Shown here piece by piece: positions 30,650 through 41,668 of a stretch of DNA of 64,000 nucleotides; the first letter of the stretch is position 1; every line of letters begins with the position of its first letter. The translations under genes were made by a program, and so were the position numbers. The DNA is taken from positions 8,699,224-8,763,223 of the forward strand of contig CAJINV010000002.1 in the NCBI GenBank assembly GCA_905178155.1, in the 5' to 3' direction. This DNA is from Amoebophrya sp. A120 (lineage: Eukaryota; Sar; Dinophyceae; Syndiniales; Amoebophryaceae). The notes below the pieces were generated by a model. It did no database searches. It had not been told where the DNA came from and worked only from the letters and a program-made list of their open reading frames with translations.

Positions 30650-32626
30650 TCAATGGGTCGCTGCTGCCAGCTGTACATCGAAATCGTCATGGAATAGAAC
30701 GGAACCGATATTCTTTTCTGAATTCAGCATTGCTTCCAGCGCTGCATCCTCCAACTCCCCCTCAGAGTCGGCTTCTTCGTACATCGCAGCAGCTCGTGTC
30801 GCAATATCCGCTCCTGCAATTATGCCAAGGTTCTTGGTATCTGTCGAGACTTTCTTCCGAATTCGGATTAATCTTTTCTTTTTGCCTTTCTTCTTGGTCT
30901 TCTTCTTGACGCCAGCAGCTTCGGTAATAGGTTCGCTCGCGCGAGTATTCTTGCTTTCTTCAACCGTTGTATTTGACTTGTTCGTCATTTTCCTTCCATT
31001 CGACGAACGACTTGGCAGCTCCATCGCGGTGTCCCCTTCTTGTACCTGGGAGTGGTCCGCAGGCCGCTCGCTCTGAGGAATTTCTATCATCCCTTTGCCC
31101 TTCATCTTCCCCTCCTGTTTCTCCAAACTGACCGCCACGAACTTGGTCGCAATTTCCTTACGATAGTGCTCGTGGAAGTGGGTTTCGTGTTGCTGGAAAA
31201 CTTTGTAGAATTTGCTTAGGTGTTTCCGTTGCAATTTTCTGCCCGCGAGAGTTTTCCACCCCTTGGGATCGCCGAGAGACAGCATGGAATAGTTGATCAC
31301 CTGTGCGCTACACAAGGCAAGCCGGAGGTTCAGCGGAACCGCGGGGATATTGGTTTTTATTCCGGAAGCACATGTAGTTTTCTCTTCCTTTCCTGCGGCA
31401 CTGTCACGACCTCCGTCTTGGGCCTGTAGAAGCAAATTTGGCGGCTCGAAGCTAGTGTTGTCGTTGTTCGTGAACGCAAAGCTCAGCGCCACCCGGGCGT
31501 CCGGGATTTTTCGTCGATTGCTTTCTCTTTCGTCGCTCCCTGGATTTTTTGCAGCATCCACACCCATTTCTGTAATATTATCGCCTGCCTGACTCTCGTC
31601 CTCGCCCTGGTTCCCCCAGTGGATGACTCGGTGCGTGTGACAGCAGAAGCCCCCAGCGTTCACACTGGCACAAAAAATCTTCTGGTAGTTGCCCTTCGTG
31701 GTCGTTGTTCCGTCTGTGCAAGAACTGCCGAATATCCTCCCCATGGGATCGCCGTCGAGGCTATCTCCCGCGTAATATCCCGGGTCCACCGTCGCGCTCA
31801 CGTAGTGCAAACAACTCCGCGCGGGCGTCGCGTCCGTCAAGGCTACCCAGCAGGTTAAATACCTGGCGATATTCGCTCTTTCGGAGCGATGAGGATCATG
31901 ATCATGATCTCCGTCGTTATTATTATTTTCAGCGGATGAAGCAGAAGAAAACGTCGTTCTTGGGTCTTCGGGCAGATGCCCCTTCGGCTGCCAGTCCTCC
32001 GGCTGGCGGTCGCGGTGTGGCGAAAACCCGGTCCCGTCAACCACATGAAAGCCGACAATGTCGAAACAGAACTTGTTCTGGTTACACGACACCTCGTCCA
32101 TCCAGGACTGGCATTGTTTCGCGAGTTCCCACGCTTCGTCATACACCGCGAGAAAGGTCGCGGGCCAACCGTGGTCGTGCAGAATTTGGGCCGCCTCGGC
32201 GAGAGGCCGGATAAGGGGCCGCGATTTTTGGGCAGATGATAGTCGTGGTTCTTCAGCCCGGTTCTTCTTCTTGCAGCCTTCCTCGGGCAATGATTTTCTA
32301 TCGTCTACAGAAGTTATTTGGAAGTCGTCCTTGGGTATGACTGCATAGCCGTGCGTTTGCAGGCTCTTTCGGTATTTCGCAGCATTTCGCCATGATCTTA
32401 TGGAGGCGTCCTGTCGGGATGTGGTTCTCGTTCTTGAGGTGGTGGGGCCGCGTGAATGAGCTTTCTTGGTCGCAGACGAGCTTCTGTGTTGACGGCGATC
32501 CGTTCCTTCACCTTCGCCTTCGCCACCCACGGTCAGGAATGGCACCAACGACCGCCAATAGGCCGCGTCCTGCATTTCCTTCGCTGTAATTTCTGTAGCA
32601 GACTTCATTATGTGGCTCATCGTCAT
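30650..32626 (-). CDS. phytanoyl-CoA dioxygenase (PhyH)-like 2-oxoglutarate/Fe(II) oxygenase
   Basis: 658 residues from ATG 32626 (MTMSHIMKSATEITAKEM). The PhyH-type iron site is visible: H204-x-D206 in GTGFSPHRDRQPEDW, then RYLTCWVALTDATPARSCL (family pattern: cofactor-fold strand W-x-A-L-x-D-A-x-P-x-x-S), then GGFCCHTHRVIHWGNQ, where H336 in H-W-G-N is the likely third iron ligand. A following R in DARVALSFAFTN fits the 2-oxoglutarate-binding Arg. Such enzymes hydroxylate lipids or small molecules; the substrate here cannot be told. Additions beyond the family core are an N-terminal basic region, a long Ser/Asp/Asn insert after the HxD, and a C-terminal tail with a polylysine run (KKKTKKKGKKKRLIRIRKK) that may be nuclear or RNA-binding. 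Confidence 0.68.
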   Translation of the reverse strand: MTMSHIMKSATEITAKEMQDAAYWRSLVPFLTVGGEGEGEGTDRRQHRSSSATKKAHSRGPTTSRTRTTSRQDASIRSWRNAAKYRKSLQTHGYAVIPKDDFQITSVDDRKSLPEEGCKKKNRAEEPRLSSAQKSRPLIRPLAEAAQILHDHGWPATFLAVYDEAWELAKQCQSWMDEVSCNQNKFCFDIVGFHVVDGTGFSPHRDRQPEDWQPKGHLPEDPRTTFSSASSAENNNNDGDHDHDPHRSERANIARYLTCWVALTDATPARSCLHYVSATVDPGYYAGDSLDGDPMGRIFGSSCTDGTTTTKGNYQKIFCASVNAGGFCCHTHRVIHWGNQGEDESQAGDNITEMGVDAAKNPGSDERESNRRKIPDARVALSFAFTNNDNTSFEPPNLLLQAQDGGRDSAAGKEEKTTCASGIKTNIPAVPLNLRLALCSAQVINYSMLSLGDPKGWKTLAGRKLQRKHLSKFYKVFQQHETHFHEHYRKEIATKFVAVSLEKQEGKMKGKGMIEIPQSERPADHSQVQEGDTAMELPSRSSNGRKMTNKSNTTVEESKNTRASEPITEAAGVKKKTKKKGKKKRLIRIRKKVSTDTKNLGIIAGADIATRAAAMYEEADSEGELEDAALEAMLNSEKNIGSVLFHDDFDVQLAAATH

Positions 32627-33972
32627 CTGCGAAGAAACCAGCGCAAACGATAGTGCGCACTTCCTCAAAGCGAAAGTTTCACGAAAAAATTGACTAATTG
32701 AAAACAACTACGAAACAAATCATCTTGCTTTCTTGCTTGACAATATCATGTCGTGTGCTGTCGCCGGCCGGTTTCTACTCCACACAATTCCTGCAGATCT
32801 TTTTTCGTGAGTCATCTGATGTATTTTGAGTTTCTCATGTCAGTCATACCTATCGACAGTGTCATTGAAGACCCTACGCATAAGGCAATTTTTGTGATCC
32901 AAGCCTGTACTTTTGGATCATTTTTTGTAGGTTTGCAGATGATGTGTTGATCGCTAAGAAAGCAGCTTCATCAACATGTCGATCGAAAGTTATTCTGATC
33001 TCGTATCAGGCACTGTCCGAAGAACTTGACTCGTAGTGGTTGCTTCGGCATTTATTTTTCCTCCTGAATCAGCATCGAGACCGAAAACAGGCGAATCAAC
33101 AGCGTCAAGTGTGGAAGAACAACGTGGCGGCTTCGAATTGCGGCAGCGAAAAAGCCACCTGTGTTCGAACGGAAAAGTCACTTGCTCCGCGTTCGCGTGT
33201 CGACAAACATGGCATTCCATGAATAGAAAACACATTCACATTTCTCCTTCGACGAACATTATACAACGGTCCAGTTCATCCTGTTGAATCCTACACTGTA
33301 TGAAATTTCACAAATCATGAAGCAAATTGCTATCACAGGCAGCGCGCCGCCTTGACCTTGTCTAGTATATCATTATCTTTCTCTAATTTCAGTTTCCACA
33401 ACCACTTCATCATTGTTCAAATCTCTACAAAAATCAAAATTGCATTGTACACGACGCCACTTCGACTTTTTGGGATAGATATTCTTCTTGTACACACAAG
33501 CTTTACTGCGTACAAAATATCTCGCGTGCCACAGCTGATCCACCAGCGATACTATCTTGCTCCATGTATCCTACACATCAGAGACGCCATTTTGAACATG
33601 AGAACCACCACATCCTTGCATTCCTCCGTCTCTTCATGCTTGCAGCTAAAAGAAACCAGAAGCGAGCTTCGTCGGAGTTCCAGCAACAACCACTGCTTCC
33701 TCACTACAGCTATCACGACTCAAACTAACTGCCTGCGCCTCACCCGTTCGCACACAATTTGCGCATGCTCGGACGGTTAAGTTAGAGCTAGAGGGCCGTC
33801 TCACTCTACTACTTATTTCTTTTCCATTTGTCGGAGGCGTTGGAAAAAAATGATGGTCGATTAATCGTTCCGCATAATATGCGGATGCAACAGGTGCCAT
33901 GATCTGTGGAGCCGTACGTCCGGGCGGCAAAAGAAAAGTGGACCGCGGGACGCTGGGATGAAGACCATCTGC
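32627..33972. other. intergenic spacer
   Basis: About 1.35 kb, AT-richer than the genes. Plus-strand ORFs at 33036-33287 and 33352-33780 have no family features and look like chance. No RNA gene or TIR pair was found. Confidence 0.4.
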
Positions 33973-35358
33973 TTAGTGCAATTCTACGTCTTGACCCCTC
34001 TTGTACTTCGTGCTCATGAGCTCGGTCCCCTCCTCCACCTCGTGGTCCCTTTTTTTCGCTGACGAAGAGGGGAACCAACCCGACCACCGCGACGGCTTGA
34101 CTGGTTCTGTCTGGTGGGTGTAGACGGCCATGCCTTTCTTCAGCTCCGCCCGCAGAGTCTGCAACTCCTTCGCATGTCTTTTGTCCATCTCGGACACCGC
34201 TTCCCCATTTAGCGCGTAGGACTTGGACAGCGCTTCCTGCATCACTTGCCTGTACTTCTTGAAGCCAAGGTCGTTTACCATCTCTTTGGTCCACACCTGT
34301 TCCAAAAACCAATCCTTCTCATCTCCATCCGCACCCCGGTTCCTCGCCGCCATTCTCTGGTACTTTTCCGCCCAGTCGGCTAAACCGAGGTATCCGAAGT
34401 TGTCCCGCATGGCCGCCGCCGTGCGCAACTTCAATTCGTTCTTCCAGCTGCTGCCCAGGTTCTGCTCCGACAAGGCGGCGAAGTCCTCCACGAAAAGCTG
34501 CAGACTGGAGACTTTCCGGTACTCGGACATCGCCAAAAAGGCCGACAATGCGCGTCGGGAACTGAAGCGCGTGCCGAGCGAGCCGTAGTACAGCGCCACC
34601 AGACGGTGCAGCGAGGTCATCGCGAAGGCTTCCCGGAGGGCGTGCCCGTTCTTTGCGGTGCCCGTGCTCTCCCAGCAGACGGTCGAAGCGCAGTCTTCGG
34701 AAGCAGGTGCAGAACCGGTTGAGGAGACCTCCTGGACCTTGTTCTCCTCGCGGGTCACGATGTCACACAGAAACCCCTTTTGCTCCGGCGACAAGGCACC
34801 GGAAAGCTGCATTGCTTTGTCGCCGTTTTTCTTGGCTGTTTTCATCGGCTCGTAGAACCGTTGGAACTTAGTATCGATGTCGACGCCTCGATCGATGGTC
34901 GGAAGCGAAACGCGGACCCGAAACTTTGAGGCCGTGCTGAGGCGCGGAATGGATTTGAACTTGGGTTTTTCCGTTTCCTGCACGGACCCCTCAATACGGA
35001 AAGTAAACTTCGTCCCGGCATCCTTGTTTTCTTCGTACACCAGTACGACAGGCTTGTTCAGATGAATCTCTTTCTTCGTTCTTGCGTTGAAAAGATACGG
35101 ATTTGGCACGTCAATCTGCTCTTTGTAGTGCATCAACTTCCACTGCCAATTTTTGTTCGGCACCTTCACACCTGTTTGCCGGCCGAAGGCAGCATCTTCG
35201 CAAAACGCCTTCACGTCGAAGTCAATCCCAGCCTTCTTCTCGTTCGTCAAGGACTGTAACTCGACGGCGTTCTGCTCGGCCCAGGCTTGCAGCGGCCCAA
35301 ACGCGACCAGCAAAAACGCTGGAATGTGTGCACTGTGAAATAGCATGGCAGTGAACAT
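33973..35358 (-). CDS. secreted or ER-targeted protein, 461 residues, unknown
   Basis: ATG at 35358 (MFTAMLFHSAHIPAFLLVAF) begins a classical signal peptide ending GPLQAWA with likely cleavage before EQNAVELQ. An upstream in-frame GTG gives no better start. The mature protein has Cys residues in CEDAAFG, FLCDIV and SEDCASTVCWE, beta-like segments (FTFRIEGSVQET, FRVRVSLPTIDRG) and a helical C-terminal half (LQLFVEDFAALSEQNLGSSW). The tail is basic and polar. There is no transmembrane segment after the signal. No domain is recognised; a secreted or vacuolar role is only inferred from the signal. Confidence 0.68.
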   Translation of the reverse strand: MFTAMLFHSAHIPAFLLVAFGPLQAWAEQNAVELQSLTNEKKAGIDFDVKAFCEDAAFGRQTGVKVPNKNWQWKLMHYKEQIDVPNPYLFNARTKKEIHLNKPVVLVYEENKDAGTKFTFRIEGSVQETEKPKFKSIPRLSTASKFRVRVSLPTIDRGVDIDTKFQRFYEPMKTAKKNGDKAMQLSGALSPEQKGFLCDIVTREENKVQEVSSTGSAPASEDCASTVCWESTGTAKNGHALREAFAMTSLHRLVALYYGSLGTRFSSRRALSAFLAMSEYRKVSSLQLFVEDFAALSEQNLGSSWKNELKLRTAAAMRDNFGYLGLADWAEKYQRMAARNRGADGDEKDWFLEQVWTKEMVNDLGFKKYRQVMQEALSKSYALNGEAVSEMDKRHAKELQTLRAELKKGMAVYTHQTEPVKPSRWSGWFPSSSAKKRDHEVEEGTELMSTKYKRGQDVELH

Positions 35359-36252
35359 GTTCTTGAGTAAATTCGTTTTGTGGATCACGCTCAGTTCTCG
35401 TATACAACCTTCGTAAAAGTAATTCTACTTCTAGTCGTGATATTGCGACGGCTGCTACTGCTAGTTAGTAAGTTTGTTCGAATCAATGGTAACGTGGTTT
35501 TCCGGGTGAAGGTCTCTAGTCGTTTTTTATTTTTAGTGAGCTATTATGGGTTTAGAGTTCATATTTATACGTATGATGAATATTTTACAAGTTTCTTCAG
35601 ACACACAAATCTCGAAAATACGACTGAAATAGTTACTGTTCTGATTTTCGAAGCGGTTCTTAGGCTCAGTCCACCAAAATATTTCCAGTTCCAATCCAAT
35701 GCATCCATCACCATCGTTCATTTTTGTTTGTGTTGCATGACAATTACGATCATGATCCATTCCTTGGGATATCTTATCCGGAGATCTGCCGATCACTGTG
35801 AGCTGGCCAACACATAACATCTCTGCAATCGCTCTACTCACGATCCAGCTGCATGCCTGCGTAAGTAGTTGACGATCGAAAAGATATGAACTTGTTCTTC
35901 TGATCTCTGAGTGACATTCTATTTTTACGATCGACAAGTGTTCTTTTGACATTCCATTTTGACTCTTTCTCTTGTTCATTTGACACCCTCGATGTCTGCC
36001 TCGTGTAGGATCTTCTTCTTCATCTTCATCTTCCATTTTTACAAGACTGGACTAGTTGCAGTGTATCTTCTTGGTCTTTCCAGTCAGCCGCACGGTCTTA
36101 GACCAATGTGGTCACTACACAGAGAAATCTCCATGCTACCAAAGCGAACGGCGCATGGATCTTGATCTTCGACTCCATTCTAGAACAACGATCAACAACT
36201 CCAGGAAGCTAGTACTTGCTCACTGCCTCTGCTGTCCTGCGCCGCAAAGGCA
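35359..36252. other. intergenic, gene-poor AT-rich stretch
   Basis: No coherent coding frame. A GCATGACAAT string near 35736 resembles the motif inside introners, but no flanking TIR pair was found. Confidence 0.4.
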
Positions 36253-36883
36253 TCAAGGAAGTCGTAGGTAAAACTTTGAGATGAGCGACATACTGTCCAA
36301 AAAGAGGGATCTAGAAAGTGGAGGAAACGAGTACGAGTTGCAGTCAATCACAATTTTGCGAGGTGGATCTTCTTCATTCCGGTAATCAATAAACCGGCCG
36401 TCAAAATAAATGTCTAGCTTTGAAGACAACAGGGGAGGACAAATCGGATTTTGAATCCGCTCTGTCTCGTCCCATGATGGAGTAGACAAAAAAGTCGAAA
36501 AAGCCATTTGTTGCCGCCTGGTCCCCACTACTCCTGACGTAGAGCCACGACGTCGTGCCAGGCGGCGGGCACCTGTACATCGCGCCCCGCTGGTTCTTCA
36601 AAAGAAAGCTCGATAATTTTTTTTCATCAAAATCGAAACTGTAATTCGGAAATCTTTTACTGTCAACAATCTTGATGCTTTCCTTTTTCCCCTCCGATGT
36701 TAAGTCATCATCTATAGAAGTCTTCAATAAAAATCGACAAACAAGTCTGATTAGTTCAAGTTCTCCTAGAGAAATATTAGATCTTGTAGTAAAAATTTTG
36801 TTGAAACTTACAGTTTTAACCGGTAAAGCATTATCAGCATTTTGATTGTGGTAATACATCAATTGAAAATTTTTATTGACCAA
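36253..36883 (-). pseudogene. possible decayed or multi-exon unknown gene
   Basis: Two minus-strand frames overlap. One (36883-36401) reads ELIRLVCRFLLKTSIDDDL and then RGAMYRCPPPGTTSWLYVR. The other (to 36253) reads SSKLDIYFDGRFIDYRNEED and ends near KFYLRLP. Both look protein-like but sit in different frames with no clear intron between them. A GTAAGT donor and TTTCTCTAG acceptor (about 36767-36811) could form a small intron in the first part. The region is AT-rich. Either short exons are missed or the gene is frameshifted. Function is unknown. Confidence 0.3.
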
Positions 36884-38111
36884 GAAACAATCTCAAACTA
36901 TTCATCGGCTGTGCACAATCTGCGAAAAAAAAATAATTAGTAAACAATGCCTAAAGTGCGGCTCAGTATCAGTAGTTGTAGTTCTAGTTCTTCTTCCCAT
37001 AAAACAAATACAACGTCGTAAACAAGTCATAGTTTTTTGTTTATTCAAATTCAATCTGTGTCCTTGGAAACGAAGATACAGTGGCGGCAAGTCTTCAAAG
37101 GGTCAATCATTGCGCGTTGCAATAAACAAAACTTTTTTAGAAGCTATCCATCTCTAGAAATACTTTTTCCCGTAAAATACAAACAAGAGCTCGAAACAAG
37201 GATGACAAAAGATCAAATTTGAATTTATTCACAAGATGGCCGGGTAACAGAGTTACAGGGTGAAGTAGGTTGGGCGGTGGTGGAAAGGCGACAAAATTAC
37301 AAATACATGAAGTGATTTTTTCCCATAATCATCGAAACACACTGACGGTGCAAAGCAAACTTCCTTGTCGGGACAATCAGCACCAGCAGGAGCAAATACG
37401 ATTCGCATAAGCAACGATAGTTGTCACGAACCACATCGAACTTTGCTATCGCAATTTTGACATACGAGCTACATCTTTAGATTTGTATAGCAGTCCAAGT
37501 GTAAAATCGTTTCATAATCGTAAACTTCTTCGACTCATGGCTTTGGGACTACGCCATCGATGCTCTTGCTTTGTTGAGTCCGATGCATGTTCCCACAACC
37601 ACCTACGCCTTGCATGGGAAAACGGGTACGAGTAGTCGTCTAGCAATTCTTTCACGAGAAATCGCTTCTTTGAAGTTCTTTAGAATTTGCTGGGTGGAAA
37701 CAAGCGCACTCCTCTCTTTGTGTGCAAAGTAAAGCTTGTGGCTCCTTCTTCCCTGCAGCAAGCGGCTGCTCAGGGCCGGGGCCGCATTCATCTTTTACTA
37801 TTTCACTATTACTATATTCCTAGCATTACAACAGCTGGTAGCATTCCTATCGTCTGCCTAATGCGCATTCGGTCCTGAGCTTCTACAAAACAACATACCT
37901 GCAGCTACTTTTACATAAGTTGCAAATAGGGAACTTTGTCGTTAAATTTGTTTTTCTTGTCACCAACAGCGAGCACCATGGGAGTAACTACACCGTTACA
38001 GTCACAGACTTCAATATCATGCCAGTACAACTGACCAAGATCAAAAGTACTATCTTGTAAAGTTCTAGCTCTGCACGTCCTCGACAAGAACGTGCTTTGT
38101 TCCCTTCTGTT
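36884..38111. other. intergenic spacer
   Basis: About 1.2 kb without a supported gene. Short ORFs at 36876-37157 (plus) and 37603-37791 (minus) have no recognisable features. Confidence 0.4.
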
Positions 38112-39474
38112 TCAGTTGTACTGCTGATACGGGTTGTAGACCCCGCCGACACCGCCGCCCGCAGCAGCAGTCGACGGAGTGTTCCCGTTGCCCCACGCGT
38201 TGGCATTTCCCTGTTGGTGTTGCCCGCGCCAGTTGTTGCCCCCACCCACATATCAACTGTAAAAATGTCTGGGTCGGGAAGAATCCAACTTGTGTGTCAT
38301 GCTGATTTTGGATTCTAAAAAAATCTGTATTGCATGAGCAGCAAAGAGAGTCCAAAATTTGCTACACGGAAAGAGCATTTGTCATGCGGTATAGGCATCA
38401 GGAAGCCCTCACAAAATCTGTGATGCTAGGGCATGCATCACAGACATCAGGAGTCATGCAAAATGTGCATTACAAATCTCGCAATCTCCCAGACCCAGAC
38501 ATTTTTACATTTGATACCACATGCATGGGCTTCGTGCCGTACTTGGCCGCATAGACGGAAGAGTCGTAATCACTGAAGCCCGGCGCCGCGCCCGGAGCAC
38601 GGGAGAAATTGTTATTGGAGGAAGTAGTGTTCGGCGCTCCTGCAGACGGGTTGATATTATCCCCACCGTGGTTGTACAAAGAAGTCGTAATGTTCATGTT
38701 GCTCACCTGCTGCAGATTGTTTCCAGGAGTCGTGCCTGTGGAAGTACCGCGCCAGTTAGAGCCACTGTTGTTCTGCTGCTGACTCGTCAGAGCGGCCGAG
38801 TTCGCGGCGGCCCCGGCCGCGTTCAGTGCTGCAGCAGTAGTACCGGTTTGATTGCTCATGGTACTCGTGTTGTTGTTCATCGTCCCATCATTCTTGTTCA
38901 TCATCCCGCCCGAATTATTGTTTTTGTAGTGGTTGTGGTTTTTCATGTTCATCATCGACGAGGTATTGTAATAATTGTAGTTGGACTGAGAACTACCGTG
39001 CTTGTTGTTCCCATAGTTGAAGTTGTTGTAGGTGTTGTTCATTCCACCCTGATTCGCTCCCATCGTGGTCGTTCCGTATGCGCCGTATTGATGTTGGCCC
39101 ATCTTATTCATCCCGTACGAGGACCCGTGATGACCCCCGGCGGCACCGTACGCGGCCCCATGGTGACCACCACCAAGGCCCGCGGCCAAACCGCCCATTC
39201 CGTAGCCGCTCGCGTTCGACATGCCGTGGGTGTAAGCGCCGTGCCCGCCGTACCCAGCGTTAGCCCCGTTGTAGTCCTGGTTGCGCCGCTCGCACTTCCA
39301 GCACGGATCCTTATCGTAGCCCGTGGCGTGCAAATCCAGCTTCACCTGCTTGTCCTCCTGAACGAGAGACAAATTCTTCTCGGTCTTAAGTATGAAAGGA
39401 GAGAAGTGGAAGTACTTAATGTGTCTAGTCACTTTTATGTCTGCTTCAAAATGTTGCTGCTCTTCTTGCTGCAT
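38112..39474 (-). CDS. Asn/Gly-rich prion-like protein, 363 residues
   Basis: ATG at 39474 (MQQEEQQHFEADIKVTRHIK), stop TGA at 38112-38114. Exons are 39474-38517 and 38245-38112; removing introner 38251-38516 plus one TSD copy gives exactly 364 codons and joins KPMHVG to GGNNWRG. The first 80 residues look folded (HFSPFILKTEKNLSLVQEDK) and end in a C-x-x-C (DPCWKCERRN) that could be half of a zinc knuckle. The rest is Asn, Gly, Tyr, Met, His and Thr-rich with GYGGHG and NNNS runs, like prion-like tails of RNA-binding proteins. No RNA-binding domain is visible. A stop codon lies just upstream of the ATG, so this is probably the true start unless an AG acceptor (GTAG) is used. Confidence 0.65.
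38251..38516. mobile_element. introner A2 (266 bp)
   Basis: Ends are TATCAACTGTAAAAATGTCT at the left and its near-perfect complement at the right, with GGGTC following. TSD CCACA lies at 38246-38250 and 38517-38521. It lies near the 3' end of the Asn/Gly-rich gene, and removal keeps the frame. Inside are TGTCATGC and CATTTGTCATGCGG. Confidence 0.92.
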
Positions 39475-39895
39475 CTACTTCTACCGTGCTAAAAACCGCG
39501 ATCCTGCATCATGCTTGCTACATGTGAAGCATCAACATCAGCACACTGTAATAAGTAGATCAAATTCAAAAAAAAACGACTTTGTCTCATTGCTGCACAC
39601 GACCAGCAAGACAGACAGCACGAGGACAAACTCTCGATATTCTATTCTCCCTTCCTTTTCATACTCAATCCGCTCGTCGGGTGCAGGCCATTGGGCGACA
39701 ACTGCCAGCAATCCTGGACTACTTTGCCTGATAAAGTATTTGAGAGTTTCACACCTTTTTTCAAAGTGAGTGTATCCGTATGATCATACATGTAATGCGA
39801 AATAAACAGGAGAACATACTCACGCGGCTCTGTGATCATGCTGTTGCTGTAGCTGTAGTAACACTAACAGTATGGTCCACCCTGATAATAAAAAA
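39475..39895. other. intergenic spacer
   Basis: About 420 bases between two minus-strand genes. A CAGCATGATCACAG-like segment and short ORFs only; nothing recognised. Confidence 0.4.
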
Positions 39896-41522
39896 TCAAC
39901 TATGGTCATCTTTCTCAGTACTGAAGTTTTCCACGTCGTGCATGCCGAAGTACTGCGGGAACCCGTGCTTGGCGTGCAGCCCGTTCAATTCCAACAGCTT
40001 CAAGTGCCCCAGGCACCCGCGCAGGCCCTCGCACTCCAGGTTGTGCAGCTCGTTGAAGATCCTGGTCACGTTGCACCACTGGTGGAAAAGCTCCGGGATG
40101 GTTTTCTCGATGTCGGTGACGGGGCCGAAAGCGGATCCGGTGGCTATGGCATTCTCAAACGTTACATTCTCAACTGTTACCTGATTTGTGATGCAAAGTT
40201 ACCGTAAGCCACCACAGGATCAAGCTGCTTCGCATGACAAATTCCCGAAGCAGGGCTATACAGCATCTAAATCTGTGCGGAATTCGTAATGCTATAGGTG
40301 CAACCCTCTCCCTTTGGCTTTTGCTATTTTTGCATCGCAAATTCATGGAACAGTTGAGAGTGTAACAATTGAGAACGACATAGTGGTCGTTCCGATGTTC
40401 GAGTTAACGGACGACGCTTGGTCCCCGTTATTGGACCCCTCGTCCGACCCAGCGCTGCTGTTGGACCCCTGGTCCGACGTGGCGATCGCGCGGTTGATCA
40501 GGTTGGGCAGCAGGGTGCGCAGGTCGTAGTTGCCGGACGTGCACACCAGCAGCGGGTGCTCCACCTCGTCGCCGGCCTCTTCTTCCACCATCGCGGCGGT
40601 CTCCGATTTCAGCAAAAGCTCCTTATCGTCATCCTGACCCTTGTCCGAGCGCGGCGGGGTGGAACCAGTATCGAGGAGGACCTCAAGTTTGATGATGTTG
40701 GTTTATTGTTCCAGGCGAAATAAATCCAATTCACCTTTCATCCTGATGTTCATGTTGCACTACAGATTACATTTCTGCTCTCTCTGCAGTAAATCTTCCA
40801 TCACAAAGCCACATCCAGATGTGATGACATGATTGTTTTTCTCGTTCCAATCTGAATTAATACCTTGTCCTCGCCGGTGACCACGGGAATCTTCTGGGCC
40901 TTGCCATACAGACGAAAGCCAAAGCCTTTCAACCACGCGTCAAGCTCCACCAACATCTTCATCAGGGGAACCGTATGCATTTTTGCAAAACCCGTATCGC
41001 ACTAGTGTGAAGTGCATGCCAAATCTTTCCACAAGCAAAAATGGTTCAGCTCATCATGATGGAGATTCAGGCACTATCTAAGTAAGCGCATCTGTCATGC
41101 TGCAAGACAAGTACAACTGCACAAAACTGTAAGTACTCAGAGTCATGCTATGATGATGTTTTTGCACAGGATAAACCGCCTGCGGCACCGAAGCGCGATT
41201 TTTGGAACGGGGATTCAAGATCCAACGGTGGAAACGACCCAGTTCCTTGCCGCATCGATTAATCAGGATACCTTTAATGATAATTCGGTATGGTGGAAAC
41301 AAATGAATGCGAAGGTGGTACTAGCTTCCAGGTATTTTTCTTCTCGTGCTTTTTCCAGTGAAGCGGAACTTACAACAAGCAGAGAAAAAAGACTATACAG
41401 GGAAATTCCGTAATTCCATGCTTCGGAGAACCGTGCAAATCCAGAATCATCAACGCGTACTTGGAAGGCTTCCCGACCCGAGACATGAACTGCGTCTTCT
41501 GGCTCGCGAACCTGATTTCCAT
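39896..41522 (-). CDS. unknown protein of about 300 residues, weakly NYN/PIN-nuclease-like
   Basis: ATG at 41522 (MEIRFASQKTQFMSRVGKPS). Four downstream exons fit in phase: 41320-41174, 40968-40864, 40681-40383 and 40139-39896 (stop TGA). They are separated by introner 40974-41173, a GT-AG intron (40682-40863) and introner 40145-40382. The first intron, near 41325-41410, is unresolved. The text ALMILDLHGS, then LKGFGFRLYGK and LLVCTSGNYDLRTLLPNLIN faintly recalls NYN/PIN RNase folds (acidic strand, then S-G-D-x-D), but the aspartates are not all in place. The C-terminal part (IPELFHQWCNVTRIFNELHN, then KHGFPQYFGMHDVENF) looks folded. The nuclease idea is weak. Confidence 0.55.
40145..40382. 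mobile_element. introner B2 (238 bp)
   Basis: Family B ends as in 7396-7630 (TATGGC, then TTCTCAAACGTTACATTCTC at the left). TSD is GTGGC at 40140-40144 and GTGGT at 40383-40387, one mismatch. Removal joins SNIGTT to TGSAFGP in phase 2. Inside are ATTTGTGATGC and GCATGACAAAT. Its two ends are as similar to B1's ends as they are to each other. Confidence 0.88.
40682..40863 (-). other. predicted canonical GT-AG intron
   Basis: The donor follows GAG GAC AAG (GTATTA) and the acceptor is TTGAG before GTC CTC CTC; both are phase 0. There are no terminal repeats. It lies between two introners in the same gene. Confidence 0.6.
40974..41173. mobile_element. introner C2 (200 bp)
   Basis: Family C ends: TATGCATTTTTGCAAAACCC at the left and the complement of TATCCTGTGCAAAAACATC at the right. 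TSD AACCG lies at 40969-40973 and 41174-41178. Removal joins ASVPQAV to PLMKMLV in frame. It contains CTGTCATGC. Confidence 0.88.
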
Positions 41523-41668
41523 TTATCGAGTATCAAAATCAATGCAGCAATACAGGCTAATCCTAACCAATAAAGAATAAACAAGTTGTAAGTAAGCTAC
41601 GTATAAAGTGACGGAAGGCACAACATATCATGCCAGTCCTCCTCGAGAGCATGCAATCTTGCAAACTC

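Noticed and set aside
35700-35800. Introner-like motif GCATGACAAT outside a gene
   Set aside because: No TIR pair or TSD could be found around it, and no coding frame is interrupted.
36390-36430. Homology between FIDYR segments here and in the 22.6-24.3 kb protein
   Set aside because: Only five or six residues match, with no flanking similarity.
38521-39492. Plus-strand 323-codon ORF
   Set aside because: It is the antisense of the Asn/Gly-rich minus-strand gene; its Val/Arg/His composition is the expected mirror of Asn/Gly/Tyr codons, and the minus frame is fixed by the introner join.
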